Shown piece by piece: positions 32,996 through 54,110 of a DNA stretch of 64,000 nt. The stretch comes from Enoplosus armatus (taxonomy: Eukaryota; Chordata; Actinopteri; Centrarchiformes; Enoplosidae). The DNA lies in NCBI RefSeq assembly GCF_043641665.1, contig NC_092200.1, positions 2,227,694 to 2,291,693 of the forward strand, given 5' to 3'. Numbering within the stretch: the stretch's first letter is position 1; every line of letters starts with the position of its first letter. The notes beneath the pieces are model-generated. The model saw only the letters and a list, made by a program, of their open reading frames with translations, did no database searches and was not told the DNA's origin. The position numbers and the translations under genes are program-made.

Positions 32996-35900
32996 ATGCT
33001 CTCACGGAGGTCAGTGTGATTAAAAACGTGGTTCAAAGTTGTGTTGATGCTACTGCTGCCTTGGACTTGCTAATTACAGAAGCAACGCTAACCGTTAGCA
33101 TATTTACAAGCCAGCTAAATAATGATATGAATGCTAGGCATCCTTGTGAACTACTTGTGTCAATGATTTGTCCTGGTGCTTTGTTTGTAGAGCTGTTTTC
33201 TTTTAGCTTTTTGCTATAAAATGAAATAAATCAGCTTCTCCTGGGAAAAGTTTAGCAGGCCCAAATAGGGTGGAGATTCGTTGTATACATAAAGGGTGTG
33301 TCATGTTCATACCACTACTACAACAAGTACCCACATAGTACAAACAGCAAGTATTTCACTATTTCACTGTGGAGAAATGTACGCACAGTGTTACACTACT
33401 GTAATGTTATTGTAGCAGGTCAGACTCATTCATGTACTTTGGTGTATAAAGTATTGAGTTTAAAGTCTTAGACATACATTATGTTTTAAGAACTCATATG
33501 TAATGCATGCTAAATCTTATTCAGCAATGTAACTTGTCGCTACAGCTATCAGATGAATGCACTGAAGTAAAAAGTAAAATATTTTCTCTGACATACACAG
33601 AGTTAAAGGAAGAGAAAAAATATCAAAAATGGAGCACTTAAAAAAAAAGAAATTATGAATAAGTTAAATATACATCAAATTAAATAAAGAGGAGTTTTGT
33701 TAATATAACCCTTGTTACAATAAGTGTATTCTTGCTCGTTATTACCTTTTAACATTTCATATATAATTTAAACTCCAAAGCGATGTATTCTTTGGATTCT
33801 TTGGATTGGATTAGTTCTTGAAAAAGGAGTTGTACATAATGGAACTGAAATCAATACGAAACAATTTCATCCTCTTGTATGAAAAGAAGATATTATCTGT
33901 GGTTTCAACATCATGAGTAAGTGTACATACAGTGTAAATACAGTTATGAGGTATGGTCACTTTTCATGTCTGGATTAACTGTGCTCTGTTGCTTTACTGA
34001 ACAAGTTGGAGCAGATGATTTTATAAACAAAGCTGCTTAACAGAAGTTTTGTGTCATGCAGTTAGGGTGTGTCTGTCTGTCTGTTCAGCTGTGGGCAGCT
34101 GTTCAGCTGTGAGCAGGGCAGGATTAAAGACGGATGCCTTTGGATGGTTATAATTAGAAGATGAGGATGTAACTGGACTCCTTGGCCTTGAGGTCATCTC
34201 ATCTTTTTTCTTTTGGTCATGTCCTCATGTGGACTGCAGGTTCCTGCTGCTGCGGTCGGCTGCGTCCCTGACGACCAGGTCGTTCTGCTCAGGGGGCGTG
34301 TTGAAGCAGGGCAAGGCGCCGGACATGGCTGACGGTAAGACAGTAAGACCGCAATCGTGCTTCCTGTTTGACTTAATTGACCCCCACCCAGTTTAATCAT
34401 AGAATCATAATCATGTAACCTGGAAAGTAACTAGTAACTAAAGCTGTAGTACAAGTATTAAGTCACATGATATGGAAATACTCAAGTACAAATACCTCGA
34501 TTGAAATAGAAAATGGCAATTCAGTCTGATTATGAGGCACAGACATACCTGTTCACCACTTTTAGGTAAGAACATGTTCATCCCAAATAGTAAAATGACT
34601 GAAAATGCGCAGCTTTATAGATTATAGTGATTTTATGGTTACACCATTTCAAGTGCCAGACAAGACAAGGCTGTTGTTCAGGTTATTGCTGCATGAGCTG
34701 GCCACATCGCCACACGGTTTTATTTCTGCCTACTTCTGTTTAATGTTCTCGGGTCTTTCAGATTGAGATGCAACGACTCATTTCCCCCCCCTGGATCTGT
34801 CACATTCATTCAGTCATGGCGGTACTCACTATTGGAAGACGTCCTGAGCTGAGGTTTCTGAATTGGTGTCGGCAGAGAAAAAGCTTGAGTGCATCCCTAC
34901 TTTCAGATGTTTTGACAATATAATACTCAAGGACTCGTACTAAATGACAGGTATTCAGTAATAAGCTTGAAGCTATCAAATGGTCTAGAAACCCTAACCC
35001 AGTGAAGGGAAGCTCTCCTCCTTACCTCCGAGCCATAGTCAATCCCTGCATTCCTCTTCCTCTGGGTGATAGTCCCCTCGCTCCCAAGGACCCTGTGGTC
35101 GCTCTGTCCTGTCCCCACACTGAGATGTAGAGCTGAAACGATTAGTTGATTAGTCGATTCGATGATGAATTCATCTTTTTTTAAACGCAGAAGCCAAATA
35201 TTCCCTAATTCCAGCTTCTAAACGGACCAAACAGGCGATGTCTTCGGCTGTAGGAATATGTGACAGGAATATTTTTCCGCATTTTATGATACTTTAGATC
35301 AAACCTTTAATTGATAAATAAGAGTTGGCAGATTAATCGATAATAGAAAATAGTTGTTTGCATCTCTAGTGAAATGATCTCTCCACTGAAGTCAGGTCAC
35401 CTAGACATGCCATGCTGTGTCTCGTGCCTCATTTCCAGTCTCAAGTACTGTTGCATCGATGTACTTTTCATTTTTGATGATCTAGGGTTAGTATGTCCAG
35501 GAAGCTCACGTCACATACAAGTGGTTGGTCTCCCGATACATCCAGCCTCGTCCCCTGATCTTTTACCCTGCACCTGTTTGATCATGTTTGTTTCTCCGCA
35601 GGAAATCCACTTTTACACGTGTCTAACGGTGTGTGTTGGTAAACCAAGACAAATCCTAACTATCTAAACCACACTACTCCTACCTGTAGTAATTCTCTTC
35701 TAGTTGCACGTTAACTCCCCCTGCATGTTTCCCCACTGACTGACTGAACATCTCTTTCACCTGAAGCACACCTTGTTTCATGTACAGCAGATTTTGCTGT
35801 GCACCTGATCTGCCTTTTCTGTAGGTCTGGATTTAACGTTCATGCCGGCCGCTCCACAGTACAGCTAAACCTTCGACGGTGGCGTCTTCTTCTTCTTCCC

Positions 35901-37479
35901 TCTGTGGCACTGAACTTCAGTATTTTGTTCCGGCTGTGTCCCAAATGATTTGTCTCCGTTCGACTGCTTCTTTCCTCTGTGTTGTTTCATATTGTCTCGC
36001 TGTTTGGGCCTCGATAAGCTGCAGCCTTTGAGCAACAATTGAGGACATTTTTACAGTTAAATCATTATCAGACCACTCCACCTTTGTAAGAGTGGTAAAA
36101 TTGATTAGTAAAGATCTGTGAGATTGAGAAATAAGTTGGGCCCTTTTGGTGGCATCACAGCACATAATCACTATCGGAAAGATATTTAATGACACACCAT
36201 GTCAGCTAACAGTGACTGAACTGGTTTCCCTGAAGGCTCCAGCTGTAAAATCAGCAGTGTAACAGTCTGCAGTGAAACTCTGCTCTGACAGAGACGGTAT
36301 GAAACATGTAGCCTTGAACTTTTGGTGCTTTCACTGCACTGCCATACACACATACTCAGATTTACACACACACACACACACACTGATTGTTTCTTCTGTG
36401 TTTTTCAGTGCGAAACAGGCTGAGAGAAATCGTGGGAGCTTCCACTAACTGGAGGTACTGAACAGTCTGTGTCAAAGCACCAAGAAAACACGATGTTTTG
36501 CTTCTTTTGTTATTGTCTAATTGTGTCTAATAACTAGGGCTGGGCATTTCTGATAATAGTGTCGGTATGATACCTTCTTATTTCCAATACAGTCCTTACT
36601 TTGAGCAATATTAACATGTTTATTTAACGTAAGGGGCACAAACAGCAGCAGCACCAGAATGTCTAAATAAAATAGCTGTTAAAATTAAGATTGAAGCTTT
36701 TGTCATTCATGGTTCTGTAATTTGCTCAGTTTTCAATTAAAAGACAAAGCAAAAGCAAGACAAAATGTATTCATTAAATACAATAAATAACATAAAAACA
36801 GTAAAAGCAATAAAAATATAAACACTGGTATACCAGACGCTGGTGTGAAAAATAATACAAACAAAAAAAAGAAGATTTAGATCAGGAACTATCTGACCAA
36901 AGAACAAGTACACAAGATTATGAATTTGATCAGACATTTGATGCCAACTTTCGGAACTTGGACACATTTCTGTCGTAAGTAAGTATTGATACCCACTTCT
37001 ATCAATAAGGTTAAATTTCCAAAATCTGTGAGAAGGTTTTGCTCTCTAACTGATTTGCTTTATTTCAATAATTAAGCTTCATATTTAAAAAGGAAATTCA
37101 AGATAAAATTTTAAGACAACAAAAGAAACGTCTGCACACTGTATATTAGCATGCCACACTGCATTTCACGACACATATTACACTGAATAAACCTTCAGAA
37201 GAGAAACAGGACAAAAAAAGAAATGGATATTTACCAGCAACAAATCCAGAGAGCGTATCTTTAATTAAGTTTTATATTTAGTAACATGCTCACTGATCTT
37301 GTCTGCAGCGACCACCAGCAGGCCATGACGGAGCGCGTGTCGCTGTCGTCCATGTTGGCAAAGTCTCAAAATGATCTTCCAGCCAAGAGGATGAAGGACA
37401 GCTACCTGGAGGTCCACCTGCCTCTGGGCTCCGAGCCACAGCTCAGAGAGAAATACCTGACCTTCCACAACACTGTCAG

Positions 37480-37532
<53 letters not shown>

Positions 37533-38913
37533 CCAATACCAGTGTGTCGGTTAACAGACAGACAACCATAAACTAGAAGTCACCTCTTCCTCTAACGCGT
37601 CTTCTGTCTCTTTTCAGGTTTGGTAGAATCCTGGAGGACTTGGACAGTTTAGCAGGTATCACTTTAACACAGAAAGTCTGACATGAAAAGTCTGGCATAC
37701 TAACTTACTGCGTACTACATACTCAGTCAGTATATACTGCGTACTGCCTTCTAATGAAGTATGCCATTACCAGTGGACTGTTCACAGTGAAGTACTCTGA
37801 CTGTGTCGATCATGTGACCGGTCCCAGCTACGGAAGTAATAGTTTGTCACAAATGTAAATCAACGTAACGTCTTCCACTACATTTAATATTTTCCAGTAT
37901 ATTTTTGAGGCAAATTAAATATGTCCAGTAAGCTCACGTCACATGCAACAAAGTCTTGCTAATACATGCTGGTACACATCCGGGTATTTCTCACGTACAC
38001 AGAATCCACATACTGTGCAGCTGGAACGCACTACATACTCTATTTGACATCAGACTTCGTATGAACAGTACGTTAGTTTGCGGTTTCGGACGCAGCCCAC
38101 TACATGTTCTTCCTCGTCTCTCCCCTCAGTCCTCATCTCGTACTCTCACACCTATAACGTGGCGCTGAAGAGGTCTCCTCTGTCCATCGTCACCGCCCTG
38201 GTGGATAAGATCGGTAAGAGTCCCTCATATTTAGGGTCCGGTCTCAGATGTCAACATCCAGGTCCCTCTTCTCATAAACTCTTGTGTTTTGGGTCTATTT
38301 CTATAGTTGGTCTTAGTGCTGAAACAATTAGTCAAATAATTAATTAGTTGATTGTTAATCGTTTAACTTATTTATGAAGCATCAGTGTTAAATATTTGCT
38401 GGTTCCAGCAACTTATGTGTGAAAATAATACTGTTTCTTCTGCTTTGGTTTACTGTAAATTGAATATTTTTGGTCAGACAAAACAAGCTATTTGAAGACG
38501 TCAGCCTTGTCGTCAGTAAGATAAATAATCACTATTTACTGCCTTACAGTTCTCTTATTATCTGATGTCTGGCTGCTTTATTTGGTGCCACCACAACTCA
38601 AATGACTTTGTTCTCATTTGACCTAATAGACCAAAACTTAAAATGTCCAAATAAACCTCGACAAACATGCTTGTTTTGAACGCACCCTTGCATCCAGATG
38701 TGTTTTTGTTAGCGGGCAGTTGTGAGTTGTAGGAGATGATCTGTAGTTCCACGTGTGCGACTCGTTCATGTTGTTTTATGATGGACAGACATGAGGCAGC
38801 ACATCATCTATCCTGACTGCGACATCAAGTTCACTGGTCATGTGACGTGGGTGGGAAAGACCTCTATTGAAGCCAAGATGCACATGTCACAGGTAGACAC
38901 CCTTCCTGTCTAC

Positions 38914-38973
<60 letters not shown>

Positions 38974-39729
38974 ACATGCATATCAGCAGAAAAACAAGGT
39001 CAAACAATAAGACAAAGGCAAATAAAAAACAAATGAAACAAACATTTATTCTCCTTGTGTAACATCTAAAGAGGGTAAAACTTTAATGATATTATGGCTG
39101 CAGAGACAAAGAAAATAAAACCACCTGCAGTGACCCAAATTTCACCAAAAAACCCACCCCCAAGAATAAAGCTGTCATTGTCCCTCCCAGATTTTTTGAT
39201 TGACACGTGATCGCTTGTAAGCACAGTGCAGAAACGCAACAGGAAAAGACAAACAAGACCAAGAAAAACTCAAAAGTTGCAGATTAGCAGTGGAATGAAA
39301 TCTCATAATGTGACTCTTCTTGCAGTACCGTGATGGAGCGTATGCCCCAGTTCTGGATGCTACTTTTGTCATGGTGGCCCGGGATCCAGAAAACAAGAGG
39401 TAGGACTCTCAGGCCAAACATTTCACACAGTGCGAGGCGCATTCACACAGAATGAACATTCATGTAGACAGGGAGTGAACCAGCACTAAATCAGGAATCA
39501 GATTTACCATTTCTCATGTGTACGACGCTTTTATTGTGTAGACATTTTCATGCATTTACGTTTCTGCATTTCTGTCTGCAGGGCAGCTTTTGTAAATCCA
39601 CTGAGGCCAGAAGGCCCAGAGGAGGAGAAACTTTTCCAGGAGGGAGAAGGTATGAGATCCTGACATAACCTTAAGATGAGATGACGCTATCCTCTTTATG
39701 CTGACTTTTTTGTCCCTCTTTTCCCTGTG

Positions 39730-39766
<37 letters not shown>

Positions 39767-41931
39767 GTTTCCAGCTAATAAATCCCGCCGTGTGGATCTG
39801 AGCACGGCGTCGTTGCTGAAGGTGGCTCCCACAGACGAGGAGAGGAAGATCGTACACAGTCTGTTCCTCAACACCCTGGACACGAAGTATGACTGAGATA
39901 CTATGAAACTGAATCTGCACTTTACAACTATGGTTGGAGTTCGTCACAGTAAAATAGTTTTGTTGCAACGAGTGAGCTTTAACCAAAACAGTGAAACTCT
40001 TCATCTGAAGATTTTTGTCCACTTTGGCTTTAACGCCTGATTGCTGCAGCTTCTTTTTATGCACAACAATCCAGAGGTGTGGCAGCTCACAGGGTTGTTG
40101 TTTTGTGTTATTTTAAGATTTCGATATCTAACTGTGTGTGTTTATTTTTCTGTCTTCTTGTCCTACAGGACGGTCAGTTTCCGCAGCAGACTTCTGCCTC
40201 CAAACTCAGTGTGGATGGAAGATGCCAAACTGAAAGGACTGGAGATCTGCCACCCTCAGGTGAGAAATGCCGTCACAGCGACCCAGAGCCCAAAGTGACA
40301 CCTTCACTGTCCAACCGACAGTCCAAACCTCAACATTATTAACAATACATTCAAATTCTTAAAACAGTAAATCATCACATTTATGAAGCTGGAACTGTGA
40401 AATGTTTTTACATGAGAAATGACTTAAACGATTAGCAAAATAGTTTTCAGCAACAACATTTTCATATGTTTTGTATGTAAAAACCTTAATTTTTTAAAGT
40501 AACCAGTAACTAAAGCTTTCAGGTGAATGTAGTGAAATAAAAAGTACAATATTTCCCTCTGACATGAGGTGGAGTAGAAGTAGAAAGTGGCATGAAAAGA
40601 AAAGTACCTCAAATTTGTACAGTAGTTGAGTAAATGTACTAACCACGTATCACCACTGGATGTATCACTTTTAAGACTCCACATCTACATCTACATCTGT
40701 GTGTGTGTGTGTGTGTGTTGACCAGGAGAGGAACATCTTCAACAGGATATTTGGGGGTTTTCTGATGAGGAAAGCCTACGAGTTGGGTTGGGCCAACGCC
40801 TGCTCCTTCGGGTGAGAGCTTTTAAGAAAAGATGATGTTTTGGGAGAGAAAGAACTTCTTGTTCTGCTGCGTGATGTTAAAGTGTTTGTTGCTGCAGAGG
40901 ATGTCGGCCGAGTCTGGTGGCCGTTGATGATATCCTCTTCCAGAAACCCGTGGAGATCGGCTCCCTGCTGCTGCTCTCATCACAGGTCAGAGAGTCTTCT
41001 GTGATCGTGTCCATTTAGATCTGATCAGCATCTTTGAGGGAAACCTTCAATGGCAATAATCAATTGAGGTTTTGCATTTTTAGCTCTTCATATTCAGAGT
41101 TCCTGGACTGCAAATCAGAATCAGAAATACTTTATTGATCCCCGGGGGGGAAATTCGACTGTACTGTTTCCAGCAGCATGTTCTGATAAACATTTGTTCC
41201 ACCAGCAGCTTGTGTGTGTGTTTCAGGTGTGTTACACACAGGGGAAGTACATCCAGGTCAGAGTTCACAGCGAGGTGTTCGACCCGCTGACCCGCCAGCA
41301 CAACACCACCAACGTCTTCCACTTCACCTTCTTTTCTGACCGCGACGTCCCCAACATCATTCCCAATACATATGGAGGTGAGCCGACACACACACACACA
41401 CGATCTCACTGCAACACACACAGCTGGACACAAAGATTGTCTCGTATGCTTGAGGAAGTGTAGCTACTAGCCTGGGAAACTGGATCCACACTGGTCGAGC
41501 GTGCCCTCTTTTGGAATTTGCTCATGTTTTCAGCCTTTTTGTGGGAAAAGTGGGGCATCTAATATCAAGAATACTGGATTTTTTGTTTTCTTTTGTGTAA
41601 AATCTACCTCCTGAAGATCCTTGAAAAATTGTGACCAAAGTTTATTTTAGTTTATTTAGCTTCAGTTCATCGCAAACATTCAAGTATAAAGTAGCATAAA
41701 ATGGGAATACTCAAGTAAACTACCTCAATTTGTACTGAAGTACAGTACTTGTGTAAATGTACTTGATTATATTCCACCACTGGGAGACAGACGCTGTGTT
41801 TGTCTCAAATTTAAAAGGCCGTGAAAAGAATCACTTCTCGGTCTGAATCGTGTTTTGTGTTTGTTTGCCTGACAGAGTCGATGCTGTACCTGGACGGGAA
41901 GAGACACTTTAATCAGACTGTGGAGCACTGA
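32996..41931 (+). CDS. acot9: Acyl-CoA thioesterase 9, mitochondrial
   Basis: ACOT9 hydrolyses acyl-CoA esters to free acid and CoA in mitochondria. Fifteen exons join in phase into 425 residues: 32996-33009, 34240-34334, 36409-36454, 37309-37479, 37618-37655, 38130-38213, 38789-38892, 39326-39399, 39582-39649, 39775-39886, 40169-40259, 40726-40811, 40898-40985, 41227-41377, 41876-41931. The N-terminus is a basic mitochondrial presequence (MLSRRFLLLRSAASLTTRSF). The first hotdog domain lies at about 85-210 (RFGRILEDLDSLAVLISYSH, KIDMRQHIIYPDCDIKFTGH, DGAYAPVLDATFVMVARDPE); the second at about 275-400 (NIFNRIFGGFLMRKAYELGW, LVAVDDILFQKPVEIGSLLL, DVPNIIPNTYGESMLYLDGK). The length is close to human ACOT9. 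Several splice sites abut CA/TG microsatellites. The first AATAAA signals after the stop are at 42996 and 43138, which would put an inverted-repeat arm in the 3' UTR. It is followed in the same direction by pdha1. Confidence 0.94.
33010..36408. other. acot9 introns 1 and 2: repeats only
   Basis: Apart from exon 2 (34240-34334) this holds family A fragments (about 33300-33610 and 34425-34510), a well preserved family B copy (35128-35370) and a CA run at 36363-36382. A minus-strand frame at 35917-36195 is open, but no splice context or known motif supports it. Confidence 0.45.
35128..35370. repeat. Dispersed fish repeat, family B, well preserved copy
   Basis: It begins GAGCTGAAACGATTAGTTGA and ends TTGGCAGATTAATCGATAAT then AGTTGTTTGCATCTCTAG. 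Related copies are at 1780-1930, 30050-30375, 38290-38560, 46725-46975, 47605-47815, 54790-54990, 55430-55745, 57840-58010 and 58990-59060. The ends are partly self-complementary (ATTAGT/ATTAATCGA words). Non-coding. Confidence 0.65.
37479..37535. repeat. CA microsatellite fused to the acot9 exon 4 donor
   Basis: Exon 4 ends at 37479 and the donor gtacac is itself the first unit of an uninterrupted (CA)n run of about 50 bases. Confidence 0.85.
38917..38972. repeat. CA microsatellite in acot9 intron 7
   Basis: A pure (CA)n run of about 54 bases, starting some 25 nt after the exon 7 donor at 38893. Confidence 0.85.
39726..39763. repeat. TG microsatellite before the acot9 exon 10 acceptor
   Basis: A (TG)n run of about 37 bases ends some 12 nt before exon 10 (39775), leaving only TTTGGTTTCCAG as pyrimidine tract. 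Similar but shorter runs precede exon 12 (40698-40720) and exon 14 (41212-41222). Confidence 0.8.
40495..40665. repeat. Dispersed fish repeat, family A, copy in acot9 intron 11
   Basis: AAGTAACCAGTAACTAAAGC, ATGTAGTGAAATAAAAAGTA and AGTTGAGTAAATGTACTAAC match the copies at 54480-54775 and 55830-55930. Another copy lies in intron 14 at 41640-41785, beside a common retroposon tail (ATACTTTATTGATCCCCGGG, about 41124). Confidence 0.6.
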
Positions 41932-42421
41932 AAGCAACATGTCTACTGCCTTTCAGCATCTGACCAACGCGGTCTTTATGTGTGTGTGTGTGTGTGTGAG
42001 TGTGTTAGAGGTCAGTTGAGAAGAATGAATGCAGTTAATACAGTATACATCCTTTTTATATCACGCCTTTACACAACCCACATGGGGACTGTGTTTGATT
42101 CCTGTTACTTTATTTGTTCTGGTGGTTTACATTTTGGTGTAGAGATTACAACAGTGCCATTTATTATTCATTTATATTTTATTTACTCTCTGTTTCACAC
42201 TATCAGACGTTTCGTTTGACAGCCAGTCAGCGGTTACAGATTCTCAACAGTCTCGTTTGACTGGTGAAAATGAAGCAAAAGCTTCCTGGCCTCGTCATAA
42301 CCTCATGTATTCCTGATTAACTGTATGCATGGCTTTACAGTTATGTTACATTTTTATATTCCACTGTCGCTTATTCGCACAAAACTCTTTGACTTTACTT
42401 TTTTTATGTTGAATGGGAAGC

Positions 42422-43088
42422 TATTTGTAACATCTTGAGAATTTTGACTCACCAAACTATCACCTGGACAATGTGGTCTGGTTTAAATACTGATGCTGAG
42501 AGGGTTCATTTTCATTTTTAATGTTGTGCCGACGTGAAATGTCGCTGGGACGGCTTTTCACCCAGGTAACAGGGTTTAGCTGCGCTACCACAGAGCAGTA
42601 GATTATATCATTAATAACATCATTGTGTAAAGAAAATTAAAAAAAGATAAACATGAGACTTTGCAATGGAAAATTAAATCCAAAAAGGAGACAAAAAGGA
42701 CAATTAAACTAAACACAGAAACAGTTGAGTGATTGGTTGCATTCTAGGTAAGAGGAACAATCATGGAAGATCTTCTGTGTCTCGTCGTGATTTCCTTTAT
42801 GAGCACCTGTGTTTCCCTAGTTTAGAAGCACCTTAGACGAGCTCCTGGGGAAACATCACTGCAGCGGGAAGAAAGCGTAGGACCGGACCTACACACAAAC
42901 ATCAGCAGAGCAACGAGCTGCTTACCTCCGACACTGTTTGGGCTCCCTAGGGTTCAGGCGAGGGGGGAAGGGGGAGAGGAGGGAGAGAAGCAAGAAATAA
43001 ATAGGGATTGTTGTGTGTGTGTGTGTGTGTGAGAGAGTGAATGAAGAGGGAGTGGAAGCAAGAGGGAGAGAATGAAAGCCATAAAACA
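42422..43088 (+). repeat. Left arm of a large inverted repeat
   Basis: Its reverse complement is found at 46001-46656. Shared landmarks, read here left to right, are ACCAAACTATCACCTGGACA, GTTGTGCCGACGTGAAATGT, TTGCAATGGAAAATTAAATC, TTGGTTGCATTCTAGGTAAG, GAAAGCGTAGGACCGGACCT and AGAGGGAGAGAATGAAAGCC. By eye there is one 11-bp duplication here (GAGACAAAAAG, near 42690), a different CA/TG length and only a few substitutions. It lies downstream of the acot9 stop and probably within its 3' UTR. No protein is encoded. Confidence 0.9.
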
Positions 43089-44235
43089 GTCTGTCAGACT
43101 GCTGCGAGCGAGAAGAGGGTGTCTTTAAGTCGAATGCAATAAATGAATTCCTATTGATCTTGACTTTGCAGTTGTCCTTGTGTCTTTGCTTCCATTATGT
43201 TTGATACAAGGGATCATTGGTGGGTGAATATTATATAAAACTTAAAGGGACTCTCCTCTAAAGTCTCCTGTGGCTCTGGAGGGGCTTTAAATACCCCTGA
43301 TGATGTATAAGTGATGCCATCGGAGTTATTTATCTCATCTTTGGTTTGAAATTTATAACAGAAAGAAAATAAATGAGGAAAACCTCATTATTATTATCAC
43401 TGCAACCAACCCTGACTGATCCGCCAATGAGAGCCAAGGGAGACCATGACATAGTTGTGCGACATCATCCCTCATTATCATAAAGAAGATGTGGAATAAA
43501 TATATGTGTATAAATAATTAAATGAATACAGAAAAACATACGATTATTTACGTCATTATTGCTCATGAATCTATTGGTTATTATTGATTTATATATATGT
43601 ATTTATTTATTTATTTATTTACCCTGACACTACACCATCTAGAATCAGAATAAAGAAAAATGCATAAATGCAAAAATGTTTATCTACTTTCTTATTTAAA
43701 TGTTGTTTGAGTTTAGCTGTATTTCTGTCTGTCATGTTCTTAGTTATCTAGTTAGCATTGTAATAAATTAATGACATATTATGTGATGCCTGTTTGAACG
43801 TATACAGTAAATGAAGTACAGTAAAAAACGTTTTTTTAAATGGCTTGTGATGGTTTCTCTTCGTATTACTACTGCTGTTTGGTTTCCATCATTTCCACAA
43901 ATCCAGGGGCAAACTATTTTACCTTTCCTATGTTGTGGTACCTAATCTATATTCCTGCTTTGTTAAAGGAAGGAATATTCTGTCAACAAAAAGACTTTAA
44001 AAACGTGCCTGTAATCTTTCATTTTTACGTGTAATTTCTGCCCAGGGATCAATAAAGTATTTCTGATTATGATTTTTTAATTAGTCTAAATGAACAATCC
44101 CCAGTCTTTTCACCTGCATTACTGTTCAAATAATTGGCATGGACTATTTCCTTTGATTTAAATATTTTTATCTTATTTTTCATCTTTTCAGGTTTTTAAA
44201 AAAATGTATGCATTGTTGTGTTAAATTAAATTTCA
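43089..44235. other. Stretch between acot9 and pdha1
   Basis: It holds a polyA signal (AATAAA, 43138-43143) that could end acot9 transcripts, AT-rich repeats (ATTT units at 43597-43619), and a retroposon tail in reverse orientation at about 44045-44075 (GGGATCAATAAAGTATTTCT). No gene is seen. Confidence 0.45.
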
Positions 44236-44402
44236 GACGCATTTCCGGGCGGCTATAAAACCTGTGAGGAACCAATGTTCGACGCAGAAAGTGTTCACCG
44301 GACTCGTTTCGTAGACGGACACTAACACGGAGCAATTAGCGGCCAACAGTGACTAACAACCGCTGTTATAATCCCTTCAGAGCCAGGTCGTCGTTCAGTA
44401 GC
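44236..44402 (+). promoter_or_regulatory. pdha1 promoter and leader
   Basis: An ETS-type TTCCGG at about 44243 is followed by TATAAA at 44254-44259 and CCAAT at about 44272, some 145 nt before the ATG. ETS (NRF-2/GABP) sites are usual in promoters of nuclear genes for mitochondrial enzymes. The leader would be about 115 nt. The start codon context (AGCATGC) is only moderate. Confidence 0.5.
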
Positions 44403-52856
<8,454 letters not shown>

Positions 52857-53928
52857 ACGCTCACACATACACTCCAAATATACGCGTGTACTCGCACCGA
52901 CCGTCTAAACGAGGCCCCTTGAACTGCACCGACACCCTGACTTTTAAAAGAAATAACATTCAGCACCTCCTTCCTCCATTTTAGATTGCATCATTCCGCA
53001 CCTTAATGGGACTCAGCTTTGACCTGAAACCTGTCAGTGTTATTTATTTATAGTTTTATATAGAAATATTTAAGATTTATTCTTCGTATGTTTGTTCTGC
53101 CGAACATCTGACCAGCCTGTCTGTGTTGTTCCATCATCGTTGACAATGAGTGATTTGTGGTGTATGAAAAGATTGTTGCTGTGTGTATTGACAGGTTTTT
53201 AAATGTTGCAGGGCTGCGCAATATACGCACAAAACTTAGGTAGCCCCCCCCCCCCCGCACTTTTTAGTTGCATTTTCAGCCGTTTTCCAGCTTTTAAATG
53301 TTCAGAAAAAGGTTTTCCTCCATGAAACCAGCGACAACCACTTTGAAAAAACAATCATGAGTATTGTAAGGTTGGTCTTGTTGAGCCTTCTCAGACCTCT
53401 TTGTTTAGTTTGAACATTTTGACATTTTTTGAGACCGCAGGGATTCAGTATTTCTTTTTTTTCTTTTTTGTCAGCAAGATGGAAAAAAAGCTGCAGCAAA
53501 TTTTGCAGGTAAATATTTGTATGTGTACTTATTTAGGAATTTACTTATCTCTGAATATTAAGATGACTGTTGATCAGTGCTGTCAGAAAATATTTTAACA
53601 GTGAATTAAAGCCCTAAACGTAAATATTAACATACCAGCCGCTTCACTTCTCTTTCCAGCTACACTGGAGTTCTTGAACTTTCCAAATAATCTCTACCTG
53701 CCTGACTGAGCAAGGAGACAGAAAATAAAAGAATCTGGTTCCAGTTGATTGATTTAAAAGTGAAGTGTACCTCTGCAGGTAGATGGATGCACTACAATGT
53801 ATTGTTTTATAGTTTTTCTGGACACATTTTAGTCTGTTTTGGCAAATTATGTGACCGCTACATGTGAAGATGCACTTATCATTTGGAACTAGTATCTGTT
53901 GTCAAATTTACACTCATGGGATGACAAC

Positions 53929-53961
<33 letters not shown>

Positions 53962-54110
53962 TTGACTGAGGTTTCACGTATTTCTCTGTTCTTTTCGAGA
54001 AGGTTTACTGTTACTGGACCTGAGCTTGTACAGATGTGAAGCTTGACTTGACTATTTGTGTTGAACTGAAAGACTGTTCGGCTGTAAAATAAATGCATAA
54101 AGAAAGCGGG
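52857..54110 (+). other. pdha1: pdha1 3' untranslated region
   Basis: No gene is seen on either strand. AATAAA at about 53725 and at 54088-54093 are the candidate polyA signals. A C-run at 53246-53256 and the CAG repeat at 53929-53960 fall in it. Confidence 0.55.
53929..53960 (+). repeat. CAG/GCA trinucleotide repeat in the pdha1 3' UTR
   Basis: About ten uninterrupted GCA (CAG) units lie between the pdha1 stop (52856) and the AATAAA at 54088. On the minus strand it reads as a poly-alanine run, which is a shadow. Confidence 0.85.

Noticed and set aside
37265..37576. ORFs with poly-VC or poly-TH
   Set aside because: (CA)n microsatellite readings joined to acot9 exon 4.
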